Part shown: piece by piece, positions 14,538 to 15,571 of the stretch
How positions within the stretch are numbered: position 1 is the stretch's first letter
Layout of the letters: each line of letters opens with the position of its first letter
Origin: JBIICS01 sp044238735
GTDB lineage: Bacteria > Bacteroidota > Bacteroidia > UBA4408
DNA: 15,571 nucleotides
Direction: 5' to 3'
NCBI GenBank assembly: GCA_044238735.1
Contig: JBIICS010000065.1
Location: 1-15,571 of the forward strand
Position numbers and translations under genes: made by a program
The notes under the pieces: generated by a model
Databases searched by the model: none
Seen by the model: the letters and a program-made list of their open reading frames with translations, nothing else
Told to the model about the DNA's origin: nothing

Positions 14538-15571
14538 ATGAAAAAATTTTTACTTCTTTTTATTCTTTTTTTAACGGTTACCTTTAGCAGCAATTTATTC
14601 GCGCAGGGTACTAACTGTGCAAATGCAACCCCTTTTTGTACAGGTGCTACGGCTTTCCCAAGTCCTATCAATACATCTGCTCAATCAGGCCCCGACTACG
14701 GATGCTTATTGTCCCAACCAAATCCAGCCTGGTTTTACTTTCAAGTTTCTCAGTCGGGAAATATAATATTCACCATCGAACAAAATGATTTAAGTGGAAA
14801 CGGTATCGATGTGGATTTTATCGTTTGGGGTCCTTTTGCTAGTCCGGTTGGAAATTGTGGTAATTTAACTGCTAGTAATGACGTTGATTGTTCTTTTGCT
14901 CCAGATCCCATAGAAACCGTAACGATTCCAAATGCACAGGTTGGTCAATACTATATTTTATTGGTAACAAATTTTGATGGAGCTGCCGGTAATGTTACGT
15001 TTCAGCAAACTGGTGGAACAGGTGCAACCGATTGCGCTTTGCTATGCCCAAAGCTCGATATTGCAGCACTTGATGGTTCTGGAAATTTAGCTCCGGTTCC
15101 AAGTACCTTAAGTTGCTCGGCAGCCCCTATAACCTTGTATGCTAATCAAAGTAATTTACCAATCGGACAAAACATCACGCCTTGCTATAAATTTATTGTT
15201 AACCCAACTAACGCGGAAGCAACTGCTAATTATTCTGCCGAATTTACCGAAGATGGCTTTAGTTTTGGTTGCTTTGGACCTAGTGGTGGTGGTGGAAATC
15301 CTTCTTGTACTAGTCCTGTTAGTTCAATTCCCGGCAACTCCAATTGGACCGTATGGGTAAGTTATGTTTCTCCAACTGCCAATCAGGAGCAAATTCGCCT
15401 TTGTGAATCCAGTGGTACCGGTAGTGATTTAAATTATGAAGTTAGGGATTGTTATTCTAACGCTCTTATTACCTCTGGGTCATGGGCAACCGATGGCGCT
15501 TGTTCTAATGTTAATTTTAGCCCGGCGGGATTGTCGGGTATATCCTATTTTTCCGGCCCGGGTGTTTCTAC
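14538..15571 (+). CDS. Large secreted surface protein, N-terminal part (cut by window end)
   Basis: The frame opens at ATG 14538 and stays open for 344 residues to the window end. Residues 1-23 are a signal peptide (MKKFLLLFILFLTVTFSSNL, then FAQ). What follows is the N-terminal module of large Bacteroidota surface proteins that often end in a gliding-motility or type IX secretion C-terminal domain. It has paired cysteines in NCANATPFC, YGCL.SQPNPAWFYFQV (54-70), DVDFIVWGPF (91-100), VDCSFAPDPIETVTIPNAQVGQYYILLVTN (116-145) and GGTGATDCAL (159-168). Later parts are Cys-, Gly- and Ser-rich beta material, as expected for PKD/Ig-type repeats. Probable role: exported adhesin or motility surface protein. 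The C-terminal sorting domain is outside the window. Confidence 0.8.
   Translation, partial: MKKFLLLFILFLTVTFSSNLFAQGTNCANATPFCTGATAFPSPINTSAQSGPDYGCLLSQPNPAWFYFQVSQSGNIIFTIEQNDLSGNGIDVDFIVWGPFASPVGNCGNLTASNDVDCSFAPDPIETVTIPNAQVGQYYILLVTNFDGAAGNVTFQQTGGTGATDCALLCPKLDIAALDGSGNLAPVPSTLSCSAAPITLYANQSNLPIGQNITPCYKFIVNPTNAEATANYSAEFTEDGFSFGCFGPSGGGGNPSCTSPVSSIPGNSNWTVWVSYVSPTANQEQIRLCESSGTGSDLNYEVRDCYSNALITSGSWATDGACSNVNFSPAGLSGISYFSGPGVS

Noticed and set aside
15139..15360. 73-codon plus-strand frame near the window end
   Set aside because: It is an out-of-frame shadow inside the large secreted protein, whose own frame is open throughout.
1..15571. CRISPR arrays, transposases, phage genes or attachment sites
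   Set aside because: No spaced direct repeats, terminal inverted repeats, transposase or integrase motifs were seen on either strand.

Overview
The window is an AT-rich, densely packed stretch of chromosome, very probably from a member of the Bacteroidota. Supporting signs are secreted proteins with Bacteroidota-type features (a repeat-rich adhesin-like protein at the right edge and an FnIII-like fragment at the left edge), near-absence of Shine-Dalgarno sequences, and several matches to the Bacteroidota -7 promoter element TAnnTTTG. The genus cannot be told from this sequence. There are no RNA genes, CRISPR arrays, insertion sequences or phage genes, and no gene-free stretch longer than about 215 bases.

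Layout. 1-304 (-) is the start of a secreted FnIII-like protein cut by the window edge. 518-1540 (-) is pyrD (quinone-linked dihydroorotate dehydrogenase). 1694-2149 (+) is smpB. 2181-5653 (+) is a tight run: cysC (APS kinase), a polytopic GT-C/TPR protein resembling eukaryotic TMTC O-mannosyltransferases, and a PAPS-type sulfotransferase. 5640-6380 (-) and 6429-7091 (+) are two divergent, paralogous aspartyl/asparaginyl beta-hydroxylase-fold oxygenases. 11660 down to 7042 (-) is a six-gene operon in which every junction overlaps or is 1 nt apart: KAS III, ACP, second KAS III, SDR reductase, GT2 glycosyltransferase with a C-terminal membrane anchor, and a GNAT acyltransferase. 11722-15571 (+) holds a small exported protein, a second GT-C/TPR paralogue, another small exported protein, and the start of a large secreted surface protein running off the window.

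How the genes may work together (inference). Between the housekeeping genes and the surface-protein genes lies what looks like a cell-surface decoration locus. The ACP, KAS III pair and SDR could make a short 3-hydroxyacyl group on a dedicated carrier. The GNAT could place it on an amino sugar. The GT2, which resembles ArnC/GtrB/DPM enzymes, could load a sugar onto undecaprenyl phosphate. The two GT-C/TPR proteins are the kind of membrane transferase that uses a polyprenyl-phosphate sugar on the outer face of the inner membrane. CysC plus the sulfotransferase would add sulfate, and the two oxygenases may hydroxylate an acyl chain or a peptide side chain. No nucleotide-sugar synthesis genes are present, so sugar precursors must come from elsewhere. 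The families are well supported by motifs; their joint action is a hypothesis.
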